In this document: positions 28,801-38,267 of the stretch, one piece after another
Position numbering within the stretch: position 1 is the first letter of the stretch
How the letters are laid out: each line of letters opens with the position of its first letter
Source: Prosthecomicrobium sp. N25
GTDB taxonomy: Bacteria > Pseudomonadota > Alphaproteobacteria > Rhizobiales > Ancalomicrobiaceae
Reading direction: 5' to 3'
Assembly (NCBI RefSeq): GCF_037203705.1
Contig: NZ_JBBCAT010000002.1
Span: 124,001-188,000 of the forward strand
DNA: 64,000 bases
Notes under the pieces: model-generated
The model's database searches: none
Seen by the model: only the letters and a program-made list of their open reading frames with translations
Told to the model about the DNA's origin: nothing
Translations under genes and position numbers: made by a program

Positions 28801-31596
28801 ATGATGCTGAAGCACGGGCTGTATCCGCCGCTATTGCCGTTCCGCTCGTTCCGCCTCGCGGTCGACCCGCCGCACGAGCTGCATGTGGAGGAGGGCGGCG
28901 ACCCGGCGGGGATCCCCGTCCTGGCCCTGCACGGCGGGCCGGGCTCCGCCTTCCGGTCGCACACGCCGCAGAGCTTCCACCCCGGGCGCTTCCGGGTGGT
29001 CCGCTTCGACCAGCGCGGCTGCGGCCGCTCCACCCCGCTCGGGTGCCTGGACGCGAACACGACGGAGCACCTGGTCGCCGACATCGAGCGGGTGCGGGAG
29101 GCGCTCGGGATCGAGCGATGGCTGGTGACGGGGGCGTCCTGGGGCTGCCTGCTGGCGCTCGTCTACGGCCTCGCGCACCCGGACCGCTGCCTGGGGTTCC
29201 GCCTGCAGGGCGTCCAGTTCGCCGACCGCGCGGGCATCCGCGCCTGGTTCCACGACGCCGGGCGCTTCTTCCCGGAGGCCTACGAGGCCTTCGCGGGGCA
29301 CGTGCCGGAGGAAGAGCGCGGCGACCTGGTGGCGGCCTACCATCGCCGGCTGGTCGATCCCGACCCGGCCATGCACGAGCCGGCCGCGCGCGCGCTCCGC
29401 CTCTGGCTGGCGACCGTGCAGGTGGTCTCGGCGAGCCCCGCCTACGTCTTCTCACTGTCGGACCCGGTGGCGGCGCGGGTGATCGGGACACTGATCACGC
29501 ACTATTGCCTCAACGGCTATTTCGTGCCCGAAGGCGCGGTGCTCGCCGGGATCGGCCGGCTCCGGCACCTGCCCTGCGAGATCGTCCAGGGGCGCATCGA
29601 CATGGTCACGGCGCCGGAGGCGGCGTGGCGGCTGAAGGCGGCCTGGCCGGGGGCGCGGCTCACCGTCGTGGACGTCGCCAACCACGTGGCGACGCCCGAG
29701 GCGCCGGACCTCTCGACGGCCATCACGGAGGCGACGGACCGGCTCGCCGACCGGCTGGAGGGCCGCGGCCCGGCGCTCGCCGACTACCTGGCGCTCGCGT
29801 CCCATCAGGCCCCCACCCTCTCGGACGACGGTACGCTGCTCGCCTGGATCGCCGACGAGACCGGCTCCGGGCAGATCTGGACGATGGCGCGCCCCGGCGG
29901 CCGTCCCTCCCCCCGGCTGATCCTTCCCGATCCGGTGACCAGCGTCGCGTTTCGGCCGAAGAGCCGGGACATCCTGTTCACGACCGATGGCGGCGGCGAC
30001 GAGCGGACCCAGCTTTGGCTGCTCCGGGACGGGCAGGCCGCGCCGGAGCCGCTGACGCAGGACCCCAGGGTCTTGCACGCGGGGGCGACCTTCGATCCGC
30101 CCGGGCAGCGCCTCGTCTACGCGGCGAACGCCCGGACCGCGGCCGACATGGACATCCACCTGAAGAGCCTCGAAACCGGGGAGACCCGCGTGATCCTCGC
30201 CGGCCAGGGCTGGCGGACGCCCATGAAGGTCTCGCCGGACGGAACGCTGATCCTGGTCCAGGACAACGGGCGCGGCCTCCACGACGCCGATCTCCTGACC
30301 GTCGAGGTGGCGACGGGCGAGATCCGGCCGCTCCTATCGCGCCGGGAAGCCCATGTGGCGGCGGCGCGTTTCGTGGAGGGCGGCGCGGCGCTGCTGCTCG
30401 TCACGGATGCCGGCCGCGCGTTCCACGGCCTGGCCCGTCTCCCGCTCGCCGGCGGCGCGCTCGAATGGCTGGCGACCCCGGAGGGGGACGTGGAGGCGGC
30501 GGTCACGCTCGGCGACGACGGCCATGCGGCCGTGGCGGTCAACCGGGACGGGGTGTCCCGCATCCTGATCTTCGACCTCGGCACGGGCGAGAGCCGCCCG
30601 GTCGAGGGCCTGCCGGCGGGGCGCGTCACGAGCCTGCTCGCGGCCGACGGCGGCCGACGGCTCGTGGTGGCGCTGGCGCGATTCGACCGGCCGTCCGCGA
30701 TCCTTGAGGTCGACCTGGATGCCGGGGCCGTCGCGACGCTGGCGGCCGGGGCGCATCCGCTGGCCGCGGAGGATACTGTGGTGCCGATGCCGGTCGCGAT
30801 CCCCAGCTTCGACGGCGCCACGGTGCCGGCCTTCCTGTTCGAGCCGGCGGAGCCACGCCCCGGCAGGCCGGCGCTCGTCTTCGTGCATGGCGGGCCGGAA
30901 TCGCAGTTCGCGGCGCATTGGCGGCCAGACCTGCAGTACCTCGTCCGCCGCGGCTGGACGGTGCTCGCCCCCAATGTCCGGGGCTCGACGGGCTACGGAC
31001 GCGCCTGGCAGGCGGGCGACGACCTGGACAGGCGGATGGACAGCGTGCGCGACCTCGAGGCGGTGCGGGCCTGGCTCGCCGCGCAGCCCGGACTTGATGC
31101 GGCGCGCATCTGCGTGGCCGGCCAGTCCTACGGAGGGTTCATGGCGCTCTCGGCCCTGGCCGAATGTCCCGACCACTGGTGCGCCGGCGCGGACTTCTAC
31201 GGGATCGCCGACTTCCCGGCCTTCATGGCCACGACCGGGCCGTGGCGGCGCAGGCTGCGCGCGGTCGAGTACGGCGATCCGGATACGCCGGAGGGAGCCG
31301 CGCTGCTGGCCTCGCTGTCGCCCCTGGCGAAGCTCGACCGGATCCGGGCGCCGCTCTTCCTGGCCCACGGCCTGGAGGATCCGCGCGTCAGCCCGGCGCA
31401 GAGCGAGGCGGTGGCCTCGGTGCTGCGCGGACGGGGCCATCCGGTCACGCTGGTGCGGGTTGCGGACGAGGGGCACGGGTTCCGGCGGGCGGCGAGCCGA
31501 CGGCTGGTCTTCGACACGTTCGTGCGCTTCCTCGAAGCGGCGGCCGGCGTCCACGAACCGGGCCGGCGCGCGGCGGCGGCTTCGCAATTAACGTAA
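28801..31596 (+). CDS. two-module serine peptidase: prolyl iminopeptidase (S33) fused to prolyl-oligopeptidase-like (S9)
   Basis: A single 931-residue frame contains two alpha/beta-hydrolase peptidases. Residues 1-318 are a full prolyl iminopeptidase: HGGPGS oxyanion loop, FDQRGCGRS, nucleophile S113 in GASWG, D267 (GRID) and H295 (ANH). From about 325 a seven-bladed-type beta-propeller begins (APTLSDDGTLLAWIADE), and residues 660-925 form an S9 catalytic domain: nucleophile S776 (GQSYGGF), D860 (LEDPRVSP), H892 (EGHGF). No signal peptide is evident. The start is ATG 28801 with GGAGAG about 8 bp upstream. S33 and S9 enzymes are normally separate; I see no stop or frame change at the joint. 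Confidence 0.88.
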   Translation: MMLKHGLYPPLLPFRSFRLAVDPPHELHVEEGGDPAGIPVLALHGGPGSAFRSHTPQSFHPGRFRVVRFDQRGCGRSTPLGCLDANTTEHLVADIERVREALGIERWLVTGASWGCLLALVYGLAHPDRCLGFRLQGVQFADRAGIRAWFHDAGRFFPEAYEAFAGHVPEEERGDLVAAYHRRLVDPDPAMHEPAARALRLWLATVQVVSASPAYVFSLSDPVAARVIGTLITHYCLNGYFVPEGAVLAGIGRLRHLPCEIVQGRIDMVTAPEAAWRLKAAWPGARLTVVDVANHVATPEAPDLSTAITEATDRLADRLEGRGPALADYLALASHQAPTLSDDGTLLAWIADETGSGQIWTMARPGGRPSPRLILPDPVTSVAFRPKSRDILFTTDGGGDERTQLWLLRDGQAAPEPLTQDPRVLHAGATFDPPGQRLVYAANARTAADMDIHLKSLETGETRVILAGQGWRTPMKVSPDGTLILVQDNGRGLHDADLLTVEVATGEIRPLLSRREAHVAAARFVEGGAALLLVTDAGRAFHGLARLPLAGGALEWLATPEGDVEAAVTLGDDGHAAVAVNRDGVSRILIFDLGTGESRPVEGLPAGRVTSLLAADGGRRLVVALARFDRPSAILEVDLDAGAVATLAAGAHPLAAEDTVVPMPVAIPSFDGATVPAFLFEPAEPRPGRPALVFVHGGPESQFAAHWRPDLQYLVRRGWTVLAPNVRGSTGYGRAWQAGDDLDRRMDSVRDLEAVRAWLAAQPGLDAARICVAGQSYGGFMALSALAECPDHWCAGADFYGIADFPAFMATTGPWRRRLRAVEYGDPDTPEGAALLASLSPLAKLDRIRAPLFLAHGLEDPRVSPAQSEAVASVLRGRGHPVTLVRVADEGHGFRRAASRRLVFDTFVRFLEAAAGVHEPGRRAAAASQLT

Positions 31597-31740
31597 AGTC
31601 AACGGCCCTGAACATTCCGCGATCGGGTGCGGGCAGGACCGGCAACGACCGGTACTCTTCCCGAGGAACGAAGCACGACCATCAGGCGAGCCGGGGATGG
31701 CCACGCAGCGCCGGAACCTTTCGCGAACAGTGGACGATCC

Positions 31741-31760
31741 GCGGTTGCAGGCGGTTGCAG
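31741..31760. repeat. tandem 10-bp duplication
   Basis: GCGGTTGCAG occurs twice head to tail (31741-31750 and 31751-31760) in the 191-bp gap between two convergent genes. No terminator hairpin with a T-run is seen in this gap, and nothing else is recognisable there. Confidence 0.6.
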
Positions 31761-31787
31761 GACCGGAACGGACCGCGTCCGCCCGGC

Positions 31788-32741
31788 CTAGCCGCCCGGC
31801 TTGATCAGGTCGAGGCGCGTGAAGGTGTCGAAGCCGACATAGACGACCTCCGGGACCTTGCGCCCCTTCTTGAGGTCGAGCAGCAGGTCGACGGCCTTCA
31901 CGCCCATGTCGCCCGGGCGCTGGCCGACCAGGACGTGGCCGAGCCCCTCGCGCACCAGCGCCTTCTGGGCGGGAAGCGCGTCGGCGACGACCAGAACGGT
32001 CTGCGCCTGGTCGATGCGGGGCTTGTACTTGGCGACCATGGCGCGCCAGTCCTCCGGCGCCAGCATCGGCCAGGCGCCGACCGAGAAGACGACGTCGAGG
32101 TCGGGGCGGCGGGCGAGCGTCTGGTCCATCATGCGCACGGCATCCACGAAGGTGCCGTCGGTCACGACCGGGCTCTCCTTCGCCTCGCTCCAGGATCCCG
32201 TCGACAAGGCGTCGCGGATGCCGGCGATGCGCTCGGACAGGTTGGGCAGGGTCGGATCGGCGGTCAGGATCACGAATGTGCCGCCCTTCGGCTTCCAACG
32301 CTTCACCGACTGGCCGAGGGTGCGGCCGAAATCCTTGGCGTTGGTGCCGATGAAGGCCTGGCGCCGGGTGCGCGGCAGGTCGGCGTCGAAGGTGACGACC
32401 GGGACGCCGGCCGCGACCGCCTCGTCGATCGCCTGGGCGGTCTCCTGGGTCGGGTCGGGGGAGAGGGCGATGCCGTCGATTCCTTCCTTCACGAGGTCCC
32501 GGAGCAGCTGGGCCTGGCTGCGCTTCTCCTCGCCGCCCGGGGCGGCGTAGAGGCAGGTGACCCCGGTGACCTGGCGGGCGCGTTCGCCGCAGCCGTCGCG
32601 GATCGCCTGGAAGAAGGGGCTGTCGGCGGTCGGGGGCACGATAGCGAAGCGATAGGGCTGCGCCGCGGCGCCGAGGGACGGCGCCAGCCAGAGCAGCGCG
32701 AAGGCCAGCAGCAGGGCGAGGGCGCGCCGGTGGTCCGACAT
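31788..32741 (-). CDS. orphan periplasmic sugar-type binding protein (Peripla_BP_4, TorT/RbsB-like)
   Basis: Exported protein of 317 residues with a clear signal peptide (LALLLAFALLWLAPSLGAAA, cleavage near residue 27). The mature part is a type-1 periplasmic binding fold: FAIVPPTADSPFFQAIRDG, LVKEGIDGIALSPDP, VPVVTFDADLP and a closing VYVGFDTFTRLDLI. No permease or ATPase gene is near, so it could supply a distant ABC transporter or, like TorT, present a ligand to a sensor kinase. Starts 14 bp after gshB in the rsmI-yraN-gshB run. Confidence 0.78.
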   Translation of the reverse strand: MSDHRRALALLLAFALLWLAPSLGAAAQPYRFAIVPPTADSPFFQAIRDGCGERARQVTGVTCLYAAPGGEEKRSQAQLLRDLVKEGIDGIALSPDPTQETAQAIDEAVAAGVPVVTFDADLPRTRRQAFIGTNAKDFGRTLGQSVKRWKPKGGTFVILTADPTLPNLSERIAGIRDALSTGSWSEAKESPVVTDGTFVDAVRMMDQTLARRPDLDVVFSVGAWPMLAPEDWRAMVAKYKPRIDQAQTVLVVADALPAQKALVREGLGHVLVGQRPGDMGVKAVDLLLDLKKGRKVPEVVYVGFDTFTRLDLIKPGG

Positions 32742-32755
32742 GGGGGGTCTCCCGC

Positions 32756-33703
32756 TCAGGACCGGCCGAGCCGCGCTTCGATGCGGTCCCAGACGAGGGC
32801 GGCGATGTCGGGGCCGCCGAGGCGCTTGACCGCCCGGATGCCGGTCGGCGACGTCACGTTGATCTCGGTCAGGAAGCCGCCGATCACGTCGATGCCGACG
32901 AAGATCAGGCCGCGTTCCCGGAGCGCCGGGCCGAGGCGCTCGCAGATCTCGCGTTCGCGCGGAGTGAGCTCGGTGGCGACGGCCTGGCCGCCGCGCACCA
33001 TGTTGGAGCGGAGGTCGTCGACCGCCGGGACCCGGTTGATCGCCCCGGCGAACTCGCCGTCGACCAGGATGATGCGCTTGTCGCCGTCGCGCACCTCGGC
33101 GCGGTATTGCTGGGTCACCCAGGGCTCGCGGAAGGTGGTGGTGAACATGTCGAGCAGGGAGCCGAAATTCTCGTCCTCGGCCTTCACCCGGAACACGGCC
33201 GCGCCGCCGTTGCCGTAGAGCGGCTTCATGACGACGTCCCGGTATTCGGCCCGGAAGGCACGGATCTCGTCCGGATCGCGCGAGATCAGCGTCGGCGGCA
33301 TCAGGTCGGGGAACTCGGTGACGAAGACCTTCTCGGGGGCGTTGCGGACATGCGCCGGGTCGTTGACGACGAGGGTCTTCGGATGCACGCGCTCCAGGAG
33401 GTGCGTGGCCGAGACGTAGTGCATGTCGAAGGGGGGATCCTGGCGCATGTGGATCACGTCGAAGCGGGAAAGGTCGGCGCGCTCCTTCGTGCCGAGGGTG
33501 AAGTGGTCGCCCTCCTGGTCGCGCACCTCCACGGGCTCGACAGCGGCGTAGACCTTGCCGTCGCGCAGCGCCAGCCGGTCGGCGGTGTAGTGCCAGAGGC
33601 GGTGGCCGCGGGCCTGGGCCTCCAGCATGAGCGCGAAGGTGGAATCGCCGCGGATCCGGATCCCCGCGATGTGGTCCATCTGCACGGCGACGTCGAGCGG
33701 CAT
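32756..33703 (-). CDS. gshB: glutathione synthetase
   Basis: ATP-grasp ligase joining gamma-glutamylcysteine and glycine, the last step of glutathione synthesis. 315 residues, typical length. N-terminal substrate domain ([19 protein letters not shown]), then [19 protein letters not shown], the ATP-grasp lysine region [14 protein letters not shown] and the magnesium site [15 protein letters not shown] 33703 has GGAG 7 bp upstream; the in-frame ATG 33760 is not needed. Located 71 bp after yraN, a common alphaproteobacterial arrangement. Confidence 0.95.
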   Translation of the reverse strand: MPLDVAVQMDHIAGIRIRGDSTFALMLEAQARGHRLWHYTADRLALRDGKVYAAVEPVEVRDQEGDHFTLGTKERADLSRFDVIHMRQDPPFDMHYVSATHLLERVHPKTLVVNDPAHVRNAPEKVFVTEFPDLMPPTLISRDPDEIRAFRAEYRDVVMKPLYGNGGAAVFRVKAEDENFGSLLDMFTTTFREPWVTQQYRAEVRDGDKRIILVDGEFAGAINRVPAVDDLRSNMVRGGQAVATELTPREREICERLGPALRERGLIFVGIDVIGGFLTEINVTSPTGIRAVKRLGGPDIAALVWDRIEARLGRS

Positions 33704-33774
33704 GGCGGGCTCCGATCCTTCTGGTTCGTCCTGTCTAGCGCCCGCCGCGCCGGGGGGCAACGCGGGCCGGGCCC

Positions 33775-34149
33775 TCAGCGGGCGGGCCGGAACGCGTCCT
33801 TCATGTGGTGGGGCCAGCGGCGCGGGACCACCAGCACGATGTCGAAGCGCTGGTCGAAGTCGGCGAAGGCGGGATGGCGGGCGACCCAGAGCTCGGCGGC
33901 GGCGGCGATCCGGCGCGCCGCCGTGTCGGAGACCGCCTCCAGGGCGGCCTCGCGGGTCTGCCGGGCCTTCACCTCGACGAAGGCGAGGAGGCGGCCGCGC
34001 CGGGCGACGAGGTCGATCTCGCCGGCGCCCGAGCGGTAGCGGCGGTCAATGACCGCGTAGCCCTTGAGCCGGAGCGCCCAGGCGGCCAGGGTCTCGGCGG
34101 AGAGCCCCCGGCGGTAGGCCTGCCGGCGGGCCGGGGCCGGACCGCTCAC
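33775..34149 (-). CDS. yraN: UPF0102 family protein YraN, endonuclease-like fold
   Basis: Small 124-residue protein of the YraN/UPF0102 family. The core [21 protein letters not shown] is a PD-(D/E)xK-type nuclease motif (D, then E-V-K), preceded by the family's [18 protein letters not shown] segment. Cellular role is not established; a DNA-processing function has been suggested by fold. The GTG start overlaps the rsmI stop by 4 bp (GTGA), so translation is coupled. Confidence 0.88.
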   Translation of the reverse strand: MSGPAPARRQAYRRGLSAETLAAWALRLKGYAVIDRRYRSGAGEIDLVARRGRLLAFVEVKARQTREAALEAVSDTAARRIAAAAELWVARHPAFADFDQRFDIVLVVPRRWPHHMKDAFRPAR

Positions 34150-35084
34150 GGGACGTCCCCGGCCTTTAGGGTGAGGGCGCGCTCGTAGAGCGCCTTGCGG
34201 TCCGCCCCGAGCAGGCGCGCCACCTCGGCGGCCGCCTTGCCGGGCGGCAGGCGCTCCAGGGCGGCGCGAAGCATGCGGTCGATGTCGTCGGGACCGGCCT
34301 CGGCCGGGGCCGGCGGGCCGATGACGATGACGATCTCGCCGCGGGGGTCCTTGTCGGCCCAGCGGCCGGCGAGCTCGCCGAGGCTGCCTCGCACGGTCTC
34401 CTCGAAGGCCTTCGTCAACTCGCGGGCGACGGCGGCGGGGCGCTCCGGCCCGAGCCGGTCGGCGAGGTCGGCCAGGGATTCGGCGAGGCGATGGGGCGAT
34501 TCGTAGAGGACCAGGGTGGCCGGGACGGGCGCGAGTTCCTCGATGCGCCGGCGGCGCGCCTCCGTGCGGGCCGGCAGGAAGCCGGCGAACAGGACCGTGT
34601 CGCTGGGCAGGGCGGAGACAACCAGCGCGGCGAGGAGCGCGGAGGCGCCCGGCAGAGGCACGACCTTGTGGCCCGCCGCCGCGGCGGCCTCGACCAGCTT
34701 GTAGCCCGGGTCGGAGACGAGGGGCGTGCCGGCGTCCGAGACCAGCGCGACCACCTTGCCCTCGGCGAGCGCGGCGAGGATCCGGGGGCGCTCGGCCGCC
34801 GCGTTGTGCTCGTGATAGGCGGTCAGCCGCGGCTTCAGTCCGTAGCGGTCGAGGAGCACGCGGGTCACCCGGGTGTCCTCGCAGGCGACCAGGTCGGCGG
34901 TCGCCAGGGTCTCGAGCGCGCGGATCGTCATGTCGCCGAGATTGCCGATCGGGGTCGCGACGATGTAGAGGCCCGGGGCGGGACGGGCAGCCTCGAAGCG
35001 GTGGGGCCCGATGTGGTAGCCGGGGCGGCTGCCGGTCTCTGCGGCCAAGGCGGGTGTCCTTCGACGGGGATGGTCCCCCTGCAT
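34146..35084 (-). CDS. rsmI: 16S rRNA (cytidine1402-2'-O)-methyltransferase RsmI
   Basis: SAM-dependent methylation of the 2'-hydroxyl of C1402 at the ribosomal decoding centre. 312 residues. The tetrapyrrole-methylase fold shows LYIVATPIGNLGDMTIRA, ACEDTR, VSDAGTPLVSDPG, PLPGASA and LYESPHR, all diagnostic for RsmI. The N-terminus carries about 37 extra, poorly conserved residues from ATG 35084. Divergent from the LpoA-like gene, a widespread pairing. Confidence 0.94.
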   Translation of the reverse strand: MQGDHPRRRTPALAAETGSRPGYHIGPHRFEAARPAPGLYIVATPIGNLGDMTIRALETLATADLVACEDTRVTRVLLDRYGLKPRLTAYHEHNAAAERPRILAALAEGKVVALVSDAGTPLVSDPGYKLVEAAAAAGHKVVPLPGASALLAALVVSALPSDTVLFAGFLPARTEARRRRIEELAPVPATLVLYESPHRLAESLADLADRLGPERPAAVARELTKAFEETVRGSLGELAGRWADKDPRGEIVIVIGPPAPAEAGPDDIDRMLRAALERLPPGKAAAEVARLLGADRKALYERALTLKAGDVP

Positions 35085-35133
35085 AGCCGACCCGTGGCGG
35101 TTCGGCCACAGAGGGGGGCCGCGAAAGGCTATT

Positions 35134-35162
35134 TTGACTAAGGGTCACGACGCGGTCACAAT
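35134..35162 (+). promoter_or_regulatory. candidate sigma-70 promoter of the LpoA-like gene
   Basis: TTGACT (35134-35139), exactly 17 bp, then CACAAT (35157-35162), 45 bp before the GTG start. It is the best-matched housekeeping promoter I see in the left two-thirds of the window. Confidence 0.55.
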
Positions 35163-35206
35163 CCGCCGGCTTTTCCCGCCGAAATCCTGCGCTGGAGATC
35201 GTCCCC

Positions 35207-36409
35207 GTGACGCCTGCCGATCGCCGTTCGTTCCTCCTGTCGGCCGCCCGACTTCCGCTCGCGGGTGGCCTCCTCGCCCTGGCGGGTTGCACCGGGACGA
35301 GCGGGCCGGGCACACTCTTCGGCGACGGCAAGACGGTGACGTCGCCGCCTGCGGGGGCGGGCGGCAACGTGATGGGCGCGGGCGGCGTCAGGGTCGCGAT
35401 GATCCTCCCGAACTCGGCGGGGGGCCAATCGAGCGCGCTCGCCCAGCAGATCAAGAACGCCGCGGACCTGGCGCTGCAGGACTTCCCCGGCTCCAACATC
35501 CAGATCATGGTCAAGGACGATGGCGGCACCACCGAGGGCGGCCAGGCGGCGGCGAGCCAGGCGGCCGCCGAGGGCGCGCAGCTGATCGTCGGGCCGCTCA
35601 ACGCGGTCGCGGCGCGCGGCGCCGCCGGTCCGGCCCGGCAGGCAGGCATTCCGGTCGTCGCCTTCACGACCGACACGAGCGTGGCGAGCCGCGGGGTCTA
35701 CCTGATCGGCTTCCTGCCGAGCGCCGACGTCGAGCGCATCGTCGCCTTCGCGGCCCAGCAGGGACGCCGGTCCTTCGCGGCCCTCGTGCCCGACGACGCC
35801 TACGGGTCGGTCGCCGAGGCCGCCTTCCGGCAGGCGACCGCCCAGGCGGACGCGCGGGTGATGGGCATCGAGCGCTATCGCGACTCCACCGAGATGCAGG
35901 CCAAGGCCGCGGTGATCGCGAAGCTCGGCGCGCAGATCGACGCGGTCTTCGTGCCCGACCTCGCCGCCAATGCCGCCCAGGCGGTGCAGGCCATGTCGGC
36001 TGCCGGGCTCGACACCCGCAAGGTCAAGATCCTCGGGACGGGTCGCTGGGCCGACCCGGCCGCCCTCGCCTCCCCGGCGCTGGCGGGCGGCTGGTACCCG
36101 GGGCCCGACCCGGTCAAGATCGACGGCTTCCGCCAGCGCTACCGGCAGGCCTACGGGGCCGAGCCGGCCTCCCTCGCGGTCCTCGGCTACGAGGCGGTGT
36201 TCCTGGCCGCCGGGCTGGTGCGCAACGCCGGCTCGAACCCGTTCCGCGAGGACGTGCTCCTGTCGCGCAACGGCTTCCTGGGCGTGACCGGCCTGTTCCG
36301 GTTCCGCCCGGACGGGACGAGCGAGCGCGGGCTGGCGGTCTTCGAGATCGCGCAGGGCGGCGCCAAGGTGGTCGGCCCGGCCCCGAAGCAGTTCGGCAGC
36401 GGGACCTGA
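35207..36409 (+). CDS. penicillin-binding protein activator, LpoA-like lipoprotein
   Basis: Lipoprotein of 400 residues. The signal peptide ends in the lipobox LALAGC with acylated C28. The mature part is a type-I periplasmic binding fold (VRVAMILPNSAGGQS, then LIVGPLNAVAARGAAG, LVPDDAYGSVAEAAF) shared with amino-acid receptors and with the N-terminal half-partner of LpoA/YraM. The genomic pairing with rsmI-yraN is characteristic of YraM/LpoA, so stimulation of peptidoglycan synthesis is the preferred role; an orphan branched-chain amino-acid-type receptor is the alternative. GTG 35207 has GGAG 10 bp upstream. Confidence 0.8.
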   Translation: MTPADRRSFLLSAARLPLAGGLLALAGCTGTSGPGTLFGDGKTVTSPPAGAGGNVMGAGGVRVAMILPNSAGGQSSALAQQIKNAADLALQDFPGSNIQIMVKDDGGTTEGGQAAASQAAAEGAQLIVGPLNAVAARGAAGPARQAGIPVVAFTTDTSVASRGVYLIGFLPSADVERIVAFAAQQGRRSFAALVPDDAYGSVAEAAFRQATAQADARVMGIERYRDSTEMQAKAAVIAKLGAQIDAVFVPDLAANAAQAVQAMSAAGLDTRKVKILGTGRWADPAALASPALAGGWYPGPDPVKIDGFRQRYRQAYGAEPASLAVLGYEAVFLAAGLVRNAGSNPFREDVLLSRNGFLGVTGLFRFRPDGTSERGLAVFEIAQGGAKVVGPAPKQFGSGT

Positions 36410-36439
36410 CGCGGATCCCTGCAGACGCGGGGGCGCGAG

Positions 36440-36455
36440 CGTTTCACGTGAGTCC
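36440..36455. promoter_or_regulatory. degenerate parS-like site (12/16)
   Basis: CGTTTCACGTGAGTCC keeps the central GTTTCACGTGA of parS but differs at four of sixteen positions. It lies in the 69-bp gap between convergent LpoA-like and hemW genes. ParB binding is uncertain. Confidence 0.3.
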
Positions 36456-36478
36456 GGCGCGGACCGGGCGGGGGCCGG

Positions 36479-37630
36479 TCACGCGGCGAGGTCGGCGACC
36501 AGCGCATCCAGGACCGCGAAGCCGGCCGGCGTGGCGCGCAGCCGGCGGCCGGGTCCGACCTCGACGAGGCCGTGGCCGGCCAGGTCGGCCAGGCGGGCCC
36601 TGTCGAGGCAGCGCCCGGAGAGCAGCTCGTAGCGGCCCAGGTCGATGCCCTCGCGCAGGCGCAGGCCCATCAGCAGGAACTCGTCCCCCTGCTCGTCGAG
36701 GGTCAGCAGGTCGTCGGTGACGAGGCCATGGCCCGCCGTCTCGACGCTCTGGAGCCAGCGCTCCGGCACCTTCTCGCAGGCCGTCGCGTGGCGGCCGTCG
36801 GCGAGCGCGAGGCGGCCGTGGGCTCCGGGCCCGACGCCGACATACTCGCCGTAGCGCCAGTAGACCAGGTTGTGCCGGCATTCCGCCCCGGGGGCGGCGT
36901 GGTTGGAGATCTCGTAGGCGGGCAGGCCGGCGGCGTCGAGTTCCGCATGGGTCGCCTCGTAGAGGTCGGCGGCGAGGTCCGGACCGGGCACCACCAGCTT
37001 GCCGGCGCGGTGCAGGTCGGCGAAGCGCGTGCCCTCCTCGATGGTCAGCTGGTAGACCGAGAGGTGGTCGGCGGCGAAGGCCAGGGCGCGGGCGAGCTCC
37101 GCGCGCCAGGCCTCGACCGTCTGCCGGGGGCGGGCGTAGATCAGGTCGAAGGAGAGGCGCGGGAAGGTGTCGCGCGCGAAGCCGATGGCCTTCAGGGCGT
37201 CGGCGACGTCGTGAAGACGGCCGAGAGCCTTGAGGTCCGCGTCGTCGAGCGCCTGGACGCCGAGGGAGACCCGGTTGACCCCGGCGGACCGGTAGCCCCG
37301 GAAGCGCTCGGCCTCGACGCTCGACGGGTTCGCCTCGAGGGTGATCTCCACGTCCGGGGCGAAGGCCCAGTGGCGGGCGATCTCGTCCAGGATGGCGCCG
37401 ACGGTGGCGGGGGCCATGAGGGAGGGCGTGCCGCCGCCGAAGAAGATCGAGTCCACGCTGCGCCCCGGCGTGCGCGCCGCCATCGCGGCGAGTTCGGTGG
37501 CGAAGGCGCGGGTGAAGCGGGCCTGGTCGGGCGGGTCGTGCCGGACGTGGCTGTTGAAGTCGCAATAGGGGCACTTGGCCGCGCAGAAGGGCCAGTGCAC
37601 GTAGACGCCGAAGCCGGGATCGGCCGTCAT
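36479..37630 (-). CDS. hemW: radical SAM family heme chaperone HemW
   Basis: Heme-binding chaperone that delivers heme to membrane proteins; often misnamed coproporphyrinogen dehydrogenase. 383 residues. The [4Fe-4S]/SAM motif is C16-x3-C20-x2-C23, followed by Asp-Phe; true HemN has a fourth cysteine two residues after the third, so HemW is indicated. Other marks: FFGGGTPSLM, EANPSS, RVSLGVQ, YQLTIEEGT and the C-terminal HemN_C domain. ATG 37630 lies 1 bp after the rdgB stop; the long frame upstream to 37714 overlaps rdgB and is not used. Confidence 0.92.
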   Translation of the reverse strand: MTADPGFGVYVHWPFCAAKCPYCDFNSHVRHDPPDQARFTRAFATELAAMAARTPGRSVDSIFFGGGTPSLMAPATVGAILDEIARHWAFAPDVEITLEANPSSVEAERFRGYRSAGVNRVSLGVQALDDADLKALGRLHDVADALKAIGFARDTFPRLSFDLIYARPRQTVEAWRAELARALAFAADHLSVYQLTIEEGTRFADLHRAGKLVVPGPDLAADLYEATHAELDAAGLPAYEISNHAAPGAECRHNLVYWRYGEYVGVGPGAHGRLALADGRHATACEKVPERWLQSVETAGHGLVTDDLLTLDEQGDEFLLMGLRLREGIDLGRYELLSGRCLDRARLADLAGHGLVEVGPGRRLRATPAGFAVLDALVADLAA

Positions 37631-37631
37631 C

Positions 37632-38267
37632 TCAGGCGTCCAGGCAGGCGCGGGCGAACTGGCTGAAGGCGCGGGCCCGGTGGGAGAGGCCGTCGCGCCC
37701 GGGCCCGCGGCCATGCTTCTCCTCGGCGGTCATCTCGCCGAAGGTGCGCGTCTCGCCGTCGGGCAGAAACATCGGGTCGTAGCCGAAGCCGCGCTCGCCC
37801 CGCGGCGGCCAGACCAGCATGCCGTGGACCTCGCCCCGGAAGGTCTCCTGGTGGCCGTCCGGCCAGCACAGGCAGAGGGCGGCGACGAAGTAGGCGCGGC
37901 GCGCGTCGGGGGTGACGGCGCCCTTCTGCTGCAGGAGCTCCTCGACGTTGCGCATGGCGCGGCCGAAGTCCTTGTCGGGACCGGCCCAGCGGGCGGAGTA
38001 GATGCCCGGGTCGCCGCCCAGCGCCACCACGGCGAGGCCGGAATCATCGGCGAGCGCCGGCAAGCCGGAGGCCTCGGCGGCCGCGCGGGCCTTGAGTTCG
38101 GCGTTGGCCTCGAAAGTCAGGCCGGTCTCCTCCGGCTCGGGCAGGCCGAGGCTACCGGCCGAAACCGCCTCCAAGCCGTAGGGCGCGATCAGGTCGTTGA
38201 TCTCGACGAGCTTGCCCTTGTTGTGGGTGGCGACCACGAGGCGGCCCGACTCGAGCTTGCGGGGCAT
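37632..38267 (-). CDS. rdgB: dITP/XTP pyrophosphatase RdgB (HAM1 family)
   Basis: House-cleaning enzyme that hydrolyses dITP, ITP and XTP to monophosphates so that deaminated purines are not incorporated. 211 residues. Family patterns: [54 protein letters not shown] and LSHRARAF. The ATG (38265-38267) overlaps the rph stop by one base (TGATG), coupling the two genes. Confidence 0.95.
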   Translation of the reverse strand: MPRKLESGRLVVATHNKGKLVEINDLIAPYGLEAVSAGSLGLPEPEETGLTFEANAELKARAAAEASGLPALADDSGLAVVALGGDPGIYSARWAGPDKDFGRAMRNVEELLQQKGAVTPDARRAYFVAALCLCWPDGHQETFRGEVHGMLVWPPRGERGFGYDPMFLPDGETRTFGEMTAEEKHGRGPGRDGLSHRARAFSQFARACLDA

